Shown here piece by piece: positions 8,298 to 17,406 of a stretch of DNA of 64,000 nucleotides (position 1 is its first letter; each line of letters opens with the position of its first letter). The position numbers and the translations under genes were made by a program. Under the pieces are notes generated by a model. It did not search any database, was not told where the DNA came from, and saw nothing but the letters and a program-made list of their open reading frames with translations. Source of the stretch: an uncultured Clostridium sp. Lineage in GTDB: Bacteria; Bacillota; Clostridia; Clostridiales; Clostridiaceae. Where the stretch lies: NCBI GenBank assembly GCA_900548455.1, contig URKQ01000012.1, positions 31,762 through 95,761 of the forward strand. Reading direction: 5' to 3'.

Positions 8298-10319
8298 ATG
8301 TTTTGGTTTAATGAAGAAAAACAAAAGAAGAAAATAAAAAGTTTAACTAAAGAAGAAGAATTTGAAACATTAGTTTGGAAATTTTTTATGGATAAACTAC
8401 CGAGGCTTGGCTTTGAACAACGAGAAGGTCAAGAAGATATGGCACTAGATATTTGTAGCTCTATTGTTAATAAAACTCATACAGTAGTAGAAGCAGGTGT
8501 AGGGATTGGAAAGTCTTATGCGTATATAGTTCCACTACTATATTACAATAAGCTATTTAATAAACCTGTGATAATAGCTACATCCACTATTGCATTACAA
8601 GAACAATTAATTGAGGATATTAAGAGAGTATGTTCATATATAAATTATAGGCCAGAAGTGGTACTTGCTAAAGGTATGACACACTTTGCTTGCAAAAAAA
8701 GGGCTGACGTTTATTTAAAACCTAAAGTTCAAAAAGGACTAGATGAGGAAGCAGAAACATTATATAGATACATATACGGTGGGAAAATCGATAGAAGATT
8801 TATTAATATGGACCTAAGGGAGGAACTATGGAAGGAAGTCAATGTTGAAATGACAGACCATAGTAAATGTAAACACTTTAAAACTTGCAGATTTATGGAA
8901 CTTCGAAAGGATATGCTTACTACTGAAGGTATAATATTATGTAATCAAGATTTGCTTACAGTTCATCTTCAGAAAGTAAGGAAGGGTCAAAAGGGATTAT
9001 TAAACTCTGCAGCAGATGTAATTGTTGTTGATGAGGTTCACAATTTAGAAGAGAAGGTAAGAAGCTCATTAATAGAAAGTTTCCATAAAGAGAAAATTAG
9101 AAAAATATTTCTAGAGGTTAGAAGTGGAATTAAAGAAGAAGCTTTAAGAAAAAATATATATGATATGACTAAAGAACTTACCCTTTATATAAATGATATT
9201 TTTAAGGAATTTAAAAGACAAATACAATATCAGATTAAGGTGAATGAATATGGTGATGATATTGAAAAGTATTTTGTAAATCTACAGCTTTGTGAAAAAA
9301 ATACAAGTAGCGCATATAAAATAGTAGAAACAATTTATAATATAATTTTAAGGGATAGGGATAACAGTATTACAGAAGATATTATAGAAGAGGTTGAAAA
9401 CCTTAAAATCTTCTTAAAAGAAATGTTGAATAATAAAAGCAATTATTTATTCTGGCTAGAAAATAAAGATCATGTGGAAGTCTTTGCATGCCCTAAAGAT
9501 ATGAATAATGAAATAAAAAAGTTATATTTTGATAAATTAAAAACTACTATTGTTACATCGGCAACTATAGCAGATAAACAAGATGGACCTGAAGAAGAAA
9601 GATATGAGTATTTTATTAAAAATACAGGATTTCCTGTAGAAGAAGGATTTTTAGCAACGCCTAAATTATCACCTTTTCCTTATAATAAAAACGCTATGTT
9701 ATATTATAAAGACCATATGCCACATCCAGTTAAAGAAAGAAAAGAATTTATTGAAGCTAGTATAGATGAAATAGTGAACCTTTTAAATATAACAAAAGGA
9801 AAGGCACTTATATTATTTACAGCTAAAAGTGATTTAAACAGTGTATATGAAAAGCTAAAGGAAAAAAATCTAGGTTATGAAATATTACGTCAAAGGAATA
9901 ATTCCTCACAAGACGAATTATTACATAAATTTAGAGAAAATGAAAACTCCGTTTTATTAGCAACGGGAACTTTTTGGGAAGGAATTGATGTTCCAGGAAA
10001 AGCATTATCAAATTTGATAATATTTAAATTGCCATTTCCCGTTCCAGATCCAATTTTAGATTATAAGAAAAGTGATACAAAGGACTTTTTAATAGAAGTT
10101 AGTGTTCCTTTGATGATTGTTAAATTAAGGCAAGGTGTAGGAAGACTTATTAGAAAACAAGATGATAAAGGTATAGTTTCAATCTTAGATCCAAGAATTG
10201 GTGATAAAACACAGAATAAATATAAAAATTTAGTTTTCAACTCTCTTCCTATTAAAAAGAAAACTAAAAATTTAAATGAATTAAAAGAGTTTTGGAAAGA
10301 TATAAACAAAGTGCTGTAG
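8298..10319 (+). CDS. DinG/XPD-family ATP-dependent DNA helicase
   Basis: A 673-residue superfamily 2 helicase without the N-terminal exonuclease domain found in Bacillus DinG. The Walker A motif is AGVGIGKSYAY (about residues 67-77), the Walker B/DEAH-type box is VVDEVHN, and motif VI is VGRLIRKQDDKG near the C-terminus. Between the Walker motifs, cysteines in HFACKKRA, CKHFKTC and CNQDL are placed as the four iron-sulfur ligands of the XPD/DinG branch. Such enzymes unwind 5'-3' on forked or R-loop DNA in repair. A short hairpin overlapping the stop codon (10308-10346) may terminate transcription. Confidence 0.88.
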   Translation: MFWFNEEKQKKKIKSLTKEEEFETLVWKFFMDKLPRLGFEQREGQEDMALDICSSIVNKTHTVVEAGVGIGKSYAYIVPLLYYNKLFNKPVIIATSTIALQEQLIEDIKRVCSYINYRPEVVLAKGMTHFACKKRADVYLKPKVQKGLDEEAETLYRYIYGGKIDRRFINMDLREELWKEVNVEMTDHSKCKHFKTCRFMELRKDMLTTEGIILCNQDLLTVHLQKVRKGQKGLLNSAADVIVVDEVHNLEEKVRSSLIESFHKEKIRKIFLEVRSGIKEEALRKNIYDMTKELTLYINDIFKEFKRQIQYQIKVNEYGDDIEKYFVNLQLCEKNTSSAYKIVETIYNIILRDRDNSITEDIIEEVENLKIFLKEMLNNKSNYLFWLENKDHVEVFACPKDMNNEIKKLYFDKLKTTIVTSATIADKQDGPEEERYEYFIKNTGFPVEEGFLATPKLSPFPYNKNAMLYYKDHMPHPVKERKEFIEASIDEIVNLLNITKGKALILFTAKSDLNSVYEKLKEKNLGYEILRQRNNSSQDELLHKFRENENSVLLATGTFWEGIDVPGKALSNLIIFKLPFPVPDPILDYKKSDTKDFLIEVSVPLMIVKLRQGVGRLIRKQDDKGIVSILDPRIGDKTQNKYKNLVFNSLPIKKKTKNLNELKEFWKDINKVL

Positions 10320-10346
10320 CTAAAAGCCACAACACTTTATTTATTT
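10308..10346 (+). terminator. Candidate terminator overlapping the helicase stop codon
   Basis: AAAGTGCTGTAGC (10308-10320) pairs imperfectly with GCCACAACACTTT (10326-10338), followed by the T-rich ATTTATTT. Two mismatches make it weaker than others here. Confidence 0.5.
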
Positions 10347-10444
10347 ATCAGGTATATTACCATATAAATGATTTGGAAGTAAATATTGAGTGGTTTTTTT
10401 TATGAGAATTTATGTTAGAATTTAAGTTAGAATTTAAATGAAAA

Positions 10445-10500
10445 GGCTTTGTAGCAAAATAGAGTGATGAATATACAAGTTGAAAAAGCTGAACAGAGCC
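10445..10500 (+). repeat. Interspersed repeat family 1, copy C, with inverted ends
   Basis: The block begins GGCTTTGT and ends ACAGAGCC, near-perfect inverted termini over 56 bases, and contains the AGCAAAATAGAGTGATGAATAT core shared with the copies at 3983, 48784 and 56381. It sits directly upstream of the mscS ribosome binding site. Its size and termini suggest a short MITE-like or REP-like unit. Confidence 0.55.
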
Positions 10501-10521
10501 AAATGAAAAGGAGTGAAAGAA

Positions 10522-11331
10522 ATGAATTTAGAAACTTTATTGGCCAAGCTAATAGATTGGGCAACAACGGCAGGTATTAAGATCATTATAGGTTTATTAA
10601 TTCTGTTTATTGGTTGGAAGATTATAGGTAGAGTTGTTAAAGTGATGACATCTTTTATGAAGAAGAAGAGCGTTGATTTGACACTTTTAACTTTTTTAGA
10701 GAGTTTTACTAGTATAGGGTTAAAAATAATTTTAATTATAATTGTTATTGAATATGTTGGAGGAGATGCCACAAGTTTAGCAGCTCTTTTAGGATCTGCA
10801 GGACTAGCAGTTGGTTTAGCGCTTCAAGGAAGTTTATCTAATTTTGCTGGAGGAGTAATAATTCTTTTTTTAAGACCATTTAAAGTAGGAGATTATATTG
10901 AAGGATCTGGACAAGCAGGTACTGTAGAAAAAATAGGTATATTCTATACTTATTTATTAACACCGGATAATAAGCAAATTCTTATTCCTAATGGAAATTT
11001 ATCAAATGGAACGGTTGTTAATTATAGTGCAAAAGATAAGAGAAGAGTTGATTTAACTTTTTCAGTAGGATATGAACAAGATGTAATGAAGGTTAAGAAA
11101 GTTCTTGAAGACATAGTAAATGGAGAAGAACTAATATTAAAGGACCCTGATTATATTATTGCAATCTCACAACATGGTAATAGTTCAGTTGATTTTGCTG
11201 TTAAGGTATGGTGCAATACTAGCGATTATTGGACAGTTAATTATAATTTATTAGAGAAAGTTAAAGTTAGATTTGATGAAGAGAATATAAGTATTCCATA
11301 TCCTCAGATGGATATACATTTAAATAAATAA
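10522..11331 (+). CDS. Small-conductance mechanosensitive channel, MscS family
   Basis: A 269-residue membrane protein of the size of E. coli MscS. Three N-terminal membrane helices are seen, the third being the glycine/alanine-rich pore helix (LLGSAGLAVGLALQGSLSNF), followed by FAGGVIILFLRPFKVGDYIE, the start of the conserved beta domain, and a C-terminal alpha/beta vestibule ending PYPQMDIHL. These channels open on membrane tension to release solutes during hypo-osmotic shock. The ATG at 10522 is chosen over a GTG at 10513 since AAAGGAG (10507-10513) leaves eight bases to it. Confidence 0.92.
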   Translation: MNLETLLAKLIDWATTAGIKIIIGLLILFIGWKIIGRVVKVMTSFMKKKSVDLTLLTFLESFTSIGLKIILIIIVIEYVGGDATSLAALLGSAGLAVGLALQGSLSNFAGGVIILFLRPFKVGDYIEGSGQAGTVEKIGIFYTYLLTPDNKQILIPNGNLSNGTVVNYSAKDKRRVDLTFSVGYEQDVMKVKKVLEDIVNGEELILKDPDYIIAISQHGNSSVDFAVKVWCNTSDYWTVNYNLLEKVKVRFDEENISIPYPQMDIHLNK

Positions 11332-11340
11332 TTTTTACAC

Positions 11341-11394
11341 ACTTAAAAAGGGGCTGTGGCATTATTGGTAAGAAACCAATAAGCACAGCCCCTT
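11341..11394 (-). terminator. Shared terminator between mscS and the activase gene
   Basis: A long imperfect hairpin with arms AAGGGGCTGTG (11348-11358) and CACAGCCCCTT (11384-11394), plus an inner ATTATTGGT/ACCAATAAG stem. Read on the minus strand it ends in TTTTAAGT, so it mainly terminates the dehydratase operon; it also lies at the end of convergent mscS. Confidence 0.75.
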
Positions 11395-11416
11395 CATTCA
11401 TCTTTAGGAAAGTAGG

Positions 11417-13060
11417 CTATAGGAATTTCTCTAAAGCCAATAGTGCCGCGCCTAATGCTCCACATAAATCAGGATTATCTGATTTATATATAGGCTCATC
11501 TAAAAGTTTTTCTAACGCTTTTATAACACCAATATTTCTAGCTACTCCTCCGGTCATCATATAAGGAGGCTCACCATTAATGCGATAAATTAAAGATTTA
11601 GTCTTTGATGCCACAGACTTATTAAGACCATGAATAATGTCAGAATCAATGTTGTTATCAGCTATTAAAGAAATAACTTCAGATTCAGCAAATACGGTGC
11701 ACATACTAGAAATTGTTATGTCTTTTTTCCAATTGAGACCAGCTTTGCTCATTTCATCTATAGTTAGTTCTAAGGTTTTACACATCATTTCAAGAAATCG
11801 TCCTGTACCAGCGGCGCATTTATCATTCATAACAAAACTTTTAATTGATCCATCTTCATTTAAAGTTATTACCTTACTATCTTGTCCGCCTATATCTATT
11901 ATTGTTTTTGTATTAGGATTTATTTTATATGCTCCTTTTGCGTGACAAGTAATCTCTGTTAAGGATTCATTTGAAAAAGAGATTGTATTACGTCCATAAC
12001 CAGTGGAAACTATATAATCAATATCCTTAAGGGTTATATTTAAAGAATTCAAAGCTATATTTATTGCTTTTTTTGCTCCAATCTCTGCTTTTGGACCTGT
12101 CCTAGCGATAGAGGAAGCACAAACTTCTCCACTACCATTTAAAATTACTACATTAGTACTTGTTGAACCACTATCTATTCCAGCTACATACTTAATGGTT
12201 TTATTAAGTTTTTTAGATAAAGTGTTATTTTCAATTGTCTCCATAAAAGCTGTAATTCTAGTAGATAGTTGTCCCATAGCTTGTGGAGTAAAGTCAGATT
12301 CAATTTTTAAAATAGGAAGTTTAAATTTATTTTTTATGATTGAATACTCAAAATTATAATAGTCGCAGAATTTTACAGTGTGATAAATTATACCTTTTAG
12401 GTTGGGATCTTCAAAAAGAAGTCTTCTTTCCCCAATATTACTCATTCTCATACAAGGGATTTGAGTTAATAGTTCCTTTGAATACCAATCCATCAACTTA
12501 TCAAAGTCTTCAGGTGCAGATGGAGCAAGCAATGAACGATTATCGCTACAAGTGAAGTTTTTTACGTTAATTGAACTTATATCTTTAATAGATTGAAATA
12601 ATTCTTTGCTTAATCGAGCACCATATATTCCAATAAAAGGTTCTGATGAAGAGGTTGAGATAGAATTAAAAGCTGATAAGAATTCATTTATGTTAAAACT
12701 TTTTCCTTTATAGCTACTATATTCTTCTATAAATCTAAGAAGTTCTTTTTTCAATAGTTTTTGGGCACATAAAGAGTCACTATGTGGCAAGTCCAAGAGA
12801 AATAAAAAGTCTAAAGTTCTTTCAGATTTTAATACATCATAAACTCTCCTCATAGAATCACAACAATTTACTAGTAATAATTCTGTTATATTTTTGTTAT
12901 AGCAATTTTCTAGAATTGCTTTTGCATGACTACAGAGATTACTATGGGTAATGCTCTCAGACCATTGAAATGAATTAGTTTCGTTATTTATTAAAGCATA
13001 ATTTTCATTAAAACCCTTAATAATTTCTAAAGGTGTGTATTTGCAAGTATATCCAATCAT
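11417..13060 (-). CDS. Fused 2-hydroxyacyl-CoA dehydratase-like / BadF-BcrA-type activase
   Basis: A 547-residue protein with two parts. Residues about 1-270 resemble a degenerate HgdB-like dehydratase subunit. Residues about 288-545 are an ASKHA ATPase activator: phosphate loops GIDSGSTSTNVVIL and IDIGGQDSKVI, and the two cysteines that hold the dimer-bridging [4Fe-4S] cluster, DKCAAGTG (Cys415) and SSMCTVFAESE (Cys454), then MTGGVARN. Such activators couple ATP hydrolysis to delivery of a low-potential electron to the partner encoded just upstream, with which it overlaps by ATGA. Stand-alone activases are ~255 residues, so the N-terminal fusion is notable. The substrate is unknown. Confidence 0.82.
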   Translation of the reverse strand: MIGYTCKYTPLEIIKGFNENYALINNETNSFQWSESITHSNLCSHAKAILENCYNKNITELLLVNCCDSMRRVYDVLKSERTLDFLFLLDLPHSDSLCAQKLLKKELLRFIEEYSSYKGKSFNINEFLSAFNSISTSSSEPFIGIYGARLSKELFQSIKDISSINVKNFTCSDNRSLLAPSAPEDFDKLMDWYSKELLTQIPCMRMSNIGERRLLFEDPNLKGIIYHTVKFCDYYNFEYSIIKNKFKLPILKIESDFTPQAMGQLSTRITAFMETIENNTLSKKLNKTIKYVAGIDSGSTSTNVVILNGSGEVCASSIARTGPKAEIGAKKAINIALNSLNITLKDIDYIVSTGYGRNTISFSNESLTEITCHAKGAYKINPNTKTIIDIGGQDSKVITLNEDGSIKSFVMNDKCAAGTGRFLEMMCKTLELTIDEMSKAGLNWKKDITISSMCTVFAESEVISLIADNNIDSDIIHGLNKSVASKTKSLIYRINGEPPYMMTGGVARNIGVIKALEKLLDEPIYKSDNPDLCGALGAALLALEKFL

Positions 13061-14331
13061 TTTTTATCCTCCAATTGCTCTAAAAATGCTTCTATTCGAG
13101 TAACCATTTGCCCATCGTTTATATTACTGCTATCACATCCATCACCATCTAAAACTAAGGTAGGAAAATTATTATTTTCAAAGTAGGTTTTTGCTTGTTG
13201 AGAACTCCCAATAGTTTGTTTGCATCCCCAATGGCAAAAATATACAATGCCATCCGCATTCATTTCTTTGGCCATTTTTAAAATCAGATTTATTCGTCTT
13301 GTTGAAGGGCCATTAAAACTACAATTAAGAACACGTTTTGCCATAGCTTCATAGGGAGTATTTTCATCCATGTCCACATATAAAGAGTCAAAGGTCATGT
13401 CACAAGCAACTATTTCACATCTCTTATTTGTATTTAATATTTCCTTTAAAGATTTTTGCCAGTTTGGTAAAGTGTGAACCCAAAGTAGTCTAACACCATG
13501 GGTTTCTTCAGGCAATATCTTCATATTATCAATCAATTGTTTTGTATATTCTTCAGCTTCGTTAGTTCCAAGTAGAACGTGAGTAGCAAAGGCTGAAAGC
13601 ATTTCCGAAGTCATTGTGTCAGAAACATATCGAGTACTTCTTAACTTTAAATACTCTTTATAATTTTTAATAGTACGATTACTGCGCCCAATAGCCTCTT
13701 TTAGTTTCATCTCATCTAACTTTAAGTTAGAGTTTTTTTCTATAAATGAGGTCATTTCTTTCAATTGTGTAGCAACATATTCTATGGACTCAGTAGAGGA
13801 GTTATTAGGTATATCAATTAAAAAATGAGGTGTTTTATAGTAGTTTGCAGCTCGTCTAAAGGATAACTGATTAGCATCACAAGCAAGAGTAGTGTTTATT
13901 ATAAATTTTGGTTTTGGAAGCACATTAGATTCTACAAGTCCAATTAAAATCTTATGAAAAGAACAAAAACTTTCAGGTACACTGTTGTCTTCAGCAATTT
14001 TTATAAAGGGACTTTCGCTAGAGGCAGAAGTTAAATAGCAAGATAAGCCTTCAGGAAACATAGGCTCTATCCCCATAGCATGTAGAATTTCACAAGGGGT
14101 AAATATACTTACGATAGCAGAGTTTTCAGGATGTCGAAGAGAATTTACTATGGAGTTTGCAGCTACGGAAGCTATATATTGCCTTGAAGGAAGTAATGAT
14201 TTATCTGGAAAGTAGTGAGCTTGTTTTCCAACTAAATCATAAACTATGGTTAAAAGTTTTAAAGCTCCTTGTGGATTGGAATATACTAAATCATTTATTA
14301 GTGAACCAAATTTATCTACTAAGTTTGCCAT
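13057..14331 (-). CDS. 2-hydroxyacyl-CoA dehydratase family / double-cubane cluster-type protein
   Basis: A 424-residue HgdB/YjiM-like protein. Conserved cysteine-bearing motifs are seen: FTPCEILHAMGIEP, SFCSFHK, FCHWGCKQTIGSSQ and DGDGCDSSN followed by the RIEAFLE terminal helix. In this superfamily they bind either a [4Fe-4S] cluster for alpha-hydroxyacyl-CoA dehydration or a double-cubane [8Fe-9S] cluster for ATP-driven reductions. With a single catalytic subunit plus one activase, rather than HgdA-HgdB plus HgdC, the arrangement resembles the double-cubane (YjiM/YjiL) type; that is inference. The start at 14331 has an AGGAGG site about ten bases upstream; an upstream in-frame ATG at 14400 has none. 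Confidence 0.82.
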   Translation of the reverse strand: MANLVDKFGSLINDLVYSNPQGALKLLTIVYDLVGKQAHYFPDKSLLPSRQYIASVAANSIVNSLRHPENSAIVSIFTPCEILHAMGIEPMFPEGLSCYLTSASSESPFIKIAEDNSVPESFCSFHKILIGLVESNVLPKPKFIINTTLACDANQLSFRRAANYYKTPHFLIDIPNNSSTESIEYVATQLKEMTSFIEKNSNLKLDEMKLKEAIGRSNRTIKNYKEYLKLRSTRYVSDTMTSEMLSAFATHVLLGTNEAEEYTKQLIDNMKILPEETHGVRLLWVHTLPNWQKSLKEILNTNKRCEIVACDMTFDSLYVDMDENTPYEAMAKRVLNCSFNGPSTRRINLILKMAKEMNADGIVYFCHWGCKQTIGSSQQAKTYFENNNFPTLVLDGDGCDSSNINDGQMVTRIEAFLEQLEDKK

Positions 14332-14413
14332 ATAATAAATCCTCCTTTTGTACCATAAAAAAATCGTCAAAAATATCTGACTAAACATGCTTAAATCCAA
14401 ATACTAAGAAATT

Positions 14414-14452
14414 CTATAAAATGAGAAAACCCTTGATAATTCAAGGGTTTTC
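14414..14452 (-). terminator. Intrinsic terminator after tRNA-Gly
   Basis: On the minus strand a 12-bp perfect stem (14441-14452 with 14425-14436) is followed by TCATTTTATAG, just downstream of the tRNA. Confidence 0.8.
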
Positions 14453-14454
14453 AT

Positions 14455-14529
14455 TGGAGCGGAAAACGGGATTCGAACCCGCAACTCCCACCTTGGGAAG
14501 GTGGTACTCTACCGTTGAGTCACTCCCGC
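14455..14529 (-). tRNA. tRNA-Gly (anticodon CCC)
   Basis: Read on the minus strand this gives a full cloverleaf: acceptor GCGGGAG pairing with the 3' segment before TCCA, a D arm, an anticodon stem CCACC/GGTGG with loop TTCCCAA (anticodon CCC), a TTCGAAT T-loop and an encoded CCA end. It reads GGG glycine codons. A terminator follows immediately. Confidence 0.95.
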
Positions 14530-14723
14530 ACGTCCTAATAATATTATAATACATATTAATAGAAAATCAAATATAATTTTAAAAATATAGATTTAATTTA
14601 CATATATGTATTACAAAATGTAATAGATTATATATAAAGTATGTGATATTTAAATAGAAAGAAGTATAGCAAAAAAAGAAAATATATGTTATTATAAACA
14701 AGTAAGTTAAATATTTCTAATAA

Positions 14724-14798
14724 GGCCTGTTGGTCAAGTGGCTAAGACGCCACCCTCTCACGGTGGAAACAGGGGTTCGATCCCCCTACAGGCTACCA
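14724..14798 (+). tRNA. tRNA-Glu (anticodon CTC)
   Basis: Acceptor GGCCTGT/ACAGGCT (with one G-T pair), D arm with GGTCAAGTGGCTAAGAC, anticodon stem CCACC/GGTGG enclosing CTCTCAC (anticodon CTC), T arm AGGGG-TTCGATC-CCCCT and an encoded ACCA end. It reads GAG glutamate codons. A terminator follows at 14807. Confidence 0.95.
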
Positions 14799-14806
14799 AG
14801 GATATT

Positions 14807-14842
14807 AAACTCGTTAAAGTGTATATTTTAACGAGTTTTTTT
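14807..14842 (+). terminator. Intrinsic terminator after tRNA-Glu
   Basis: AAACTCGTTAAA (14807-14818) pairs with TTTAACGAGTTT at about 14828-14839, followed by further T residues. Confidence 0.85.
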
Positions 14843-14923
14843 ATGTCTACACTTCAGTTTTTATAGATTTGTATAGATAATAAAAAATAAGTATTTTTTA
14901 TAAAAATTATTGGGGGAGATTTG

Positions 14924-15469
14924 ATGAGTGAAGGAATGAAATCCATGGTTATAATAATTCCTGTTATTGCTGCAGTCTTAGGAAGTGGTATTACTGCATT
15001 TATAATGATGAGTACTTTTAAGAAAGAGAGAAAACAGTTTAAAAAGGAACATCTAATTAGCATTAATAATGATAAAATAAAGGACTATAAGGAGTTTTTT
15101 GTTTTAAATAAAAAACTTAAGGTATTATCAGATAAAATAAAAAATAAGGCAATACCTAATTGGATTAATGTGGAGAGCTATTATAGGGATGAGTTTATAA
15201 AAGAATTTGAAGAACTGTTAGATACATATGAATTTACTGGAAGTTATATGGAAAACAAAGAAATCAGTTCTAAGTCTGTAGCTATTTTAAAAATAACTAG
15301 AGGAATAGTAAAAGAATTAAAAGAAAGAGAAAACTATGGAAGCACTTCTGATGAAGTTGAAGGAGAAGCAGAAAAAGTAATAAAGTTGATAAACGAATTG
15401 GAAAAGAAAATTTTAGCTAGAGTTATTGAACTTACAAATGAAAAGAGTAAAATGAATTCAATGAAATAA
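14924..15469 (+). CDS. Hypothetical membrane-anchored coiled-coil protein
   Basis: A 181-residue protein of unknown family. It has one N-terminal membrane segment (about residues 7-28, IIIPVIAAVLGSGITAFIM), then a strongly charged, lysine/glutamate-rich helical region that likely forms coiled coils facing the cytoplasm (the stretch after the membrane segment is basic, KKERKQFKKEH). No catalytic motif is visible. The ATG at 14924 lies five bases after GGGGGAG; the TTG three bases upstream is less likely. It stands alone between the tRNA-Glu terminator and the next gene. Confidence 0.65.
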   Translation: MSEGMKSMVIIIPVIAAVLGSGITAFIMMSTFKKERKQFKKEHLISINNDKIKDYKEFFVLNKKLKVLSDKIKNKAIPNWINVESYYRDEFIKEFEELLDTYEFTGSYMENKEISSKSVAILKITRGIVKELKERENYGSTSDEVEGEAEKVIKLINELEKKILARVIELTNEKSKMNSMK

Positions 15470-15649
15470 TTAAGCTTAAAATATTAAGTATAAAAAGTGT
15501 TATAATAAATTTTATTATTATGATGCTTTTTTATTTTTTGTTAATAGTTTGTTATTAAACATGGGTAGATTAAAATTAATTAATGGGGTAAAATTTAATA
15601 TATGTAATGAATTGAAAAAATATACAAAAACAATGAAAGGGAGAAGACA

Positions 15650-16612
15650 ATGAGTAGTAGTAAGAAGAACATTGCTAGTAAACTAGGGAAAATCTTAATT
15701 CCCATATTAGTTATGATTTTAATTATATATCAGGCTAAAAGTATTTTTAGTGAGATTGATTTAAAACAAGTTGTTAATATAATGAAAGGTATATCACCTC
15801 ATTACTTAACCATATTTTTAATAATTGCAGTAGTTGCAATTATATGTTTATGTTCTTATGATCTAGTACTTATGGATTATTATGATTATAAGGTTAGAAT
15901 TACAACTACACTTAGAATATCATGGATAGCCGTGTCTTTTAATAATATAATGGGATTTGGTGGACTTACAGGAGCAAGCTTGCGTACTTATTTATTTAAT
16001 AAAGAAGGCATAAAAACTAAAGATATGATAAATTACAATATGATTTTAGTACCATCAAGTATAATAGGATTAAGTTTATTGGCTTTTTTAAGTATTTTTA
16101 ATATATTTGATACTTATGCTTTATTAGATGTATATAAATGGTTGTGGTTAGCGATTTTAGCATTTTGTTTTTTTATTCCTATTTATTTTTTCTTGGGAAA
16201 ATTTCAATGGCTTAATGATAAATTGAAAAGATTTAATTTATACTTTGAAGGAAGTGTAAGTGTTAAATTAAAACTTACTATTTTCTCTGTCTTAGATTGG
16301 CTATCAAGAGGCCTTCTAATGTACGCTATTGCAAGATGTTTTAATGGGAACGTGACCTACTTATCCATATTGGGAGTTGATATTATAGGCTCTGTTGCAG
16401 GACTTATTAGCTTTATTCCAAGTGGAGTAGGCTCCTATGATATTATAGCTTTAATGGCCCTACAAAATTTAGGATTCACAGCTAACACGGGGTTATCTAT
16501 AATTTTATTGTTTAGAATTTATTATTTTATAATTCCATGGATAATAGGCGGAATACTATGGATTATAACTTTGATTAAAAATGCAATAACTACAAAATCT
16601 AATAGGGCTTAG
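15650..16612 (+). CDS. Lysylphosphatidylglycerol synthase transmembrane-domain (UPF0104) protein
   Basis: A 320-residue polytopic membrane protein with about eight helices, corresponding to the N-terminal flippase-like domain of MprF without the aminoacyl-transferase domain. Signature regions are SWIAVSFNNIMGFGGLTGASLRTY and FIPSGVGSYDIIALMAL near the last helices. Such stand-alone UPF0104/YbhN proteins are thought to move or organise lipids; what this one handles is not known. A GGGAG site precedes the ATG. Transcribed alone or with the Crp/Fnr-type gene 89 bases downstream. Confidence 0.8.
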   Translation: MSSSKKNIASKLGKILIPILVMILIIYQAKSIFSEIDLKQVVNIMKGISPHYLTIFLIIAVVAIICLCSYDLVLMDYYDYKVRITTTLRISWIAVSFNNIMGFGGLTGASLRTYLFNKEGIKTKDMINYNMILVPSSIIGLSLLAFLSIFNIFDTYALLDVYKWLWLAILAFCFFIPIYFFLGKFQWLNDKLKRFNLYFEGSVSVKLKLTIFSVLDWLSRGLLMYAIARCFNGNVTYLSILGVDIIGSVAGLISFIPSGVGSYDIIALMALQNLGFTANTGLSIILLFRIYYFIIPWIIGGILWIITLIKNAITTKSNRA

Positions 16613-16701
16613 AGAAGTAATATGAATAATTTGAACAATCATTGATTAAGCTATAAATAGTTTTGGTGAACATTAATAGGATAAACGTAAGGGGTATAAA
16701 A

Positions 16702-17382
16702 ATGGATGAAATTATAAAAAAGCTAAAAAAGAATTATCTGTTTCACATGTTAGATGAGCATGAAATTTTTGAACTGTGTAAGAATAATACCTTTTTACTA
16801 AAAAAATTTGATAAGGGTGCTGTAATTGCTAATGAGGAAGATCAGTGTAGCAGTATAAGCTTAATTTTAAAAGGTAGTGTTGAAATTTCTAGACTTTATT
16901 CTTGTGGAAAAGAAATTGTTATTAGCAATTTAAAAGATGGAGATATCTTTGGTGAAGCAATTATTTTTTCTAGAGAATCTAAATATCCTGCAACAGTTAT
17001 CGCACTTGAACAGTGTGAAATTCTTTATATTAATAAAAATGAGTTGTTGTCATTGTTTTCAGTAAATGAAAAAGTTCTTGAAGGATTTTTAAGTGTTTTA
17101 AGTAATAAGGTTTTAATGTTAAATTCAAAAATTAAGAATATTTCCTTTAAAACTGTAAGACAAAAGGTCGTAAATTATATACTAGAAAAACAGCCTTCAG
17201 ATGGAGGAAAAGTTATATTATTAACTGAGAGTAAAGAAAAAATAGCAGCTCTTCTAGGGCTTCCAAGGCCGTCTTTATCGAGAGAATTGATGGCTTTAAG
17301 AAATTTAGAATATATTGATTTTGATAGAAATTCCATTACTATTTTAAACCAAGAAGCACTAGAAGAAGAAATGTTTAACTAA
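16702..17382 (+). CDS. Crp/Fnr family transcriptional regulator
   Basis: A 226-residue regulator with an N-terminal cyclic-nucleotide-binding-type beta barrel (about residues 20-130; ILKGSVEISR, LKDGDIFGEAIIF) and a C-terminal helix-turn-helix (about 150-220; KIAALLGLPRPSLSRELMALR). The cAMP-contacting arginine/serine pair of Crp is not clearly present, and there is no N-terminal cysteine cluster as in Fnr, so the effector is unknown. The ATG at 16702 has AAGGGG seven bases upstream, better than the TTG at 16663. It lies 24 bases before a HutD-like gene, and the two probably form an operon. Confidence 0.85.
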   Translation: MDEIIKKLKKNYLFHMLDEHEIFELCKNNTFLLKKFDKGAVIANEEDQCSSISLILKGSVEISRLYSCGKEIVISNLKDGDIFGEAIIFSRESKYPATVIALEQCEILYINKNELLSLFSVNEKVLEGFLSVLSNKVLMLNSKIKNISFKTVRQKVVNYILEKQPSDGGKVILLTESKEKIAALLGLPRPSLSRELMALRNLEYIDFDRNSITILNQEALEEEMFN

Positions 17383-17406
17383 AAATTTTGTGGATGGGGA
17401 TGGCTT

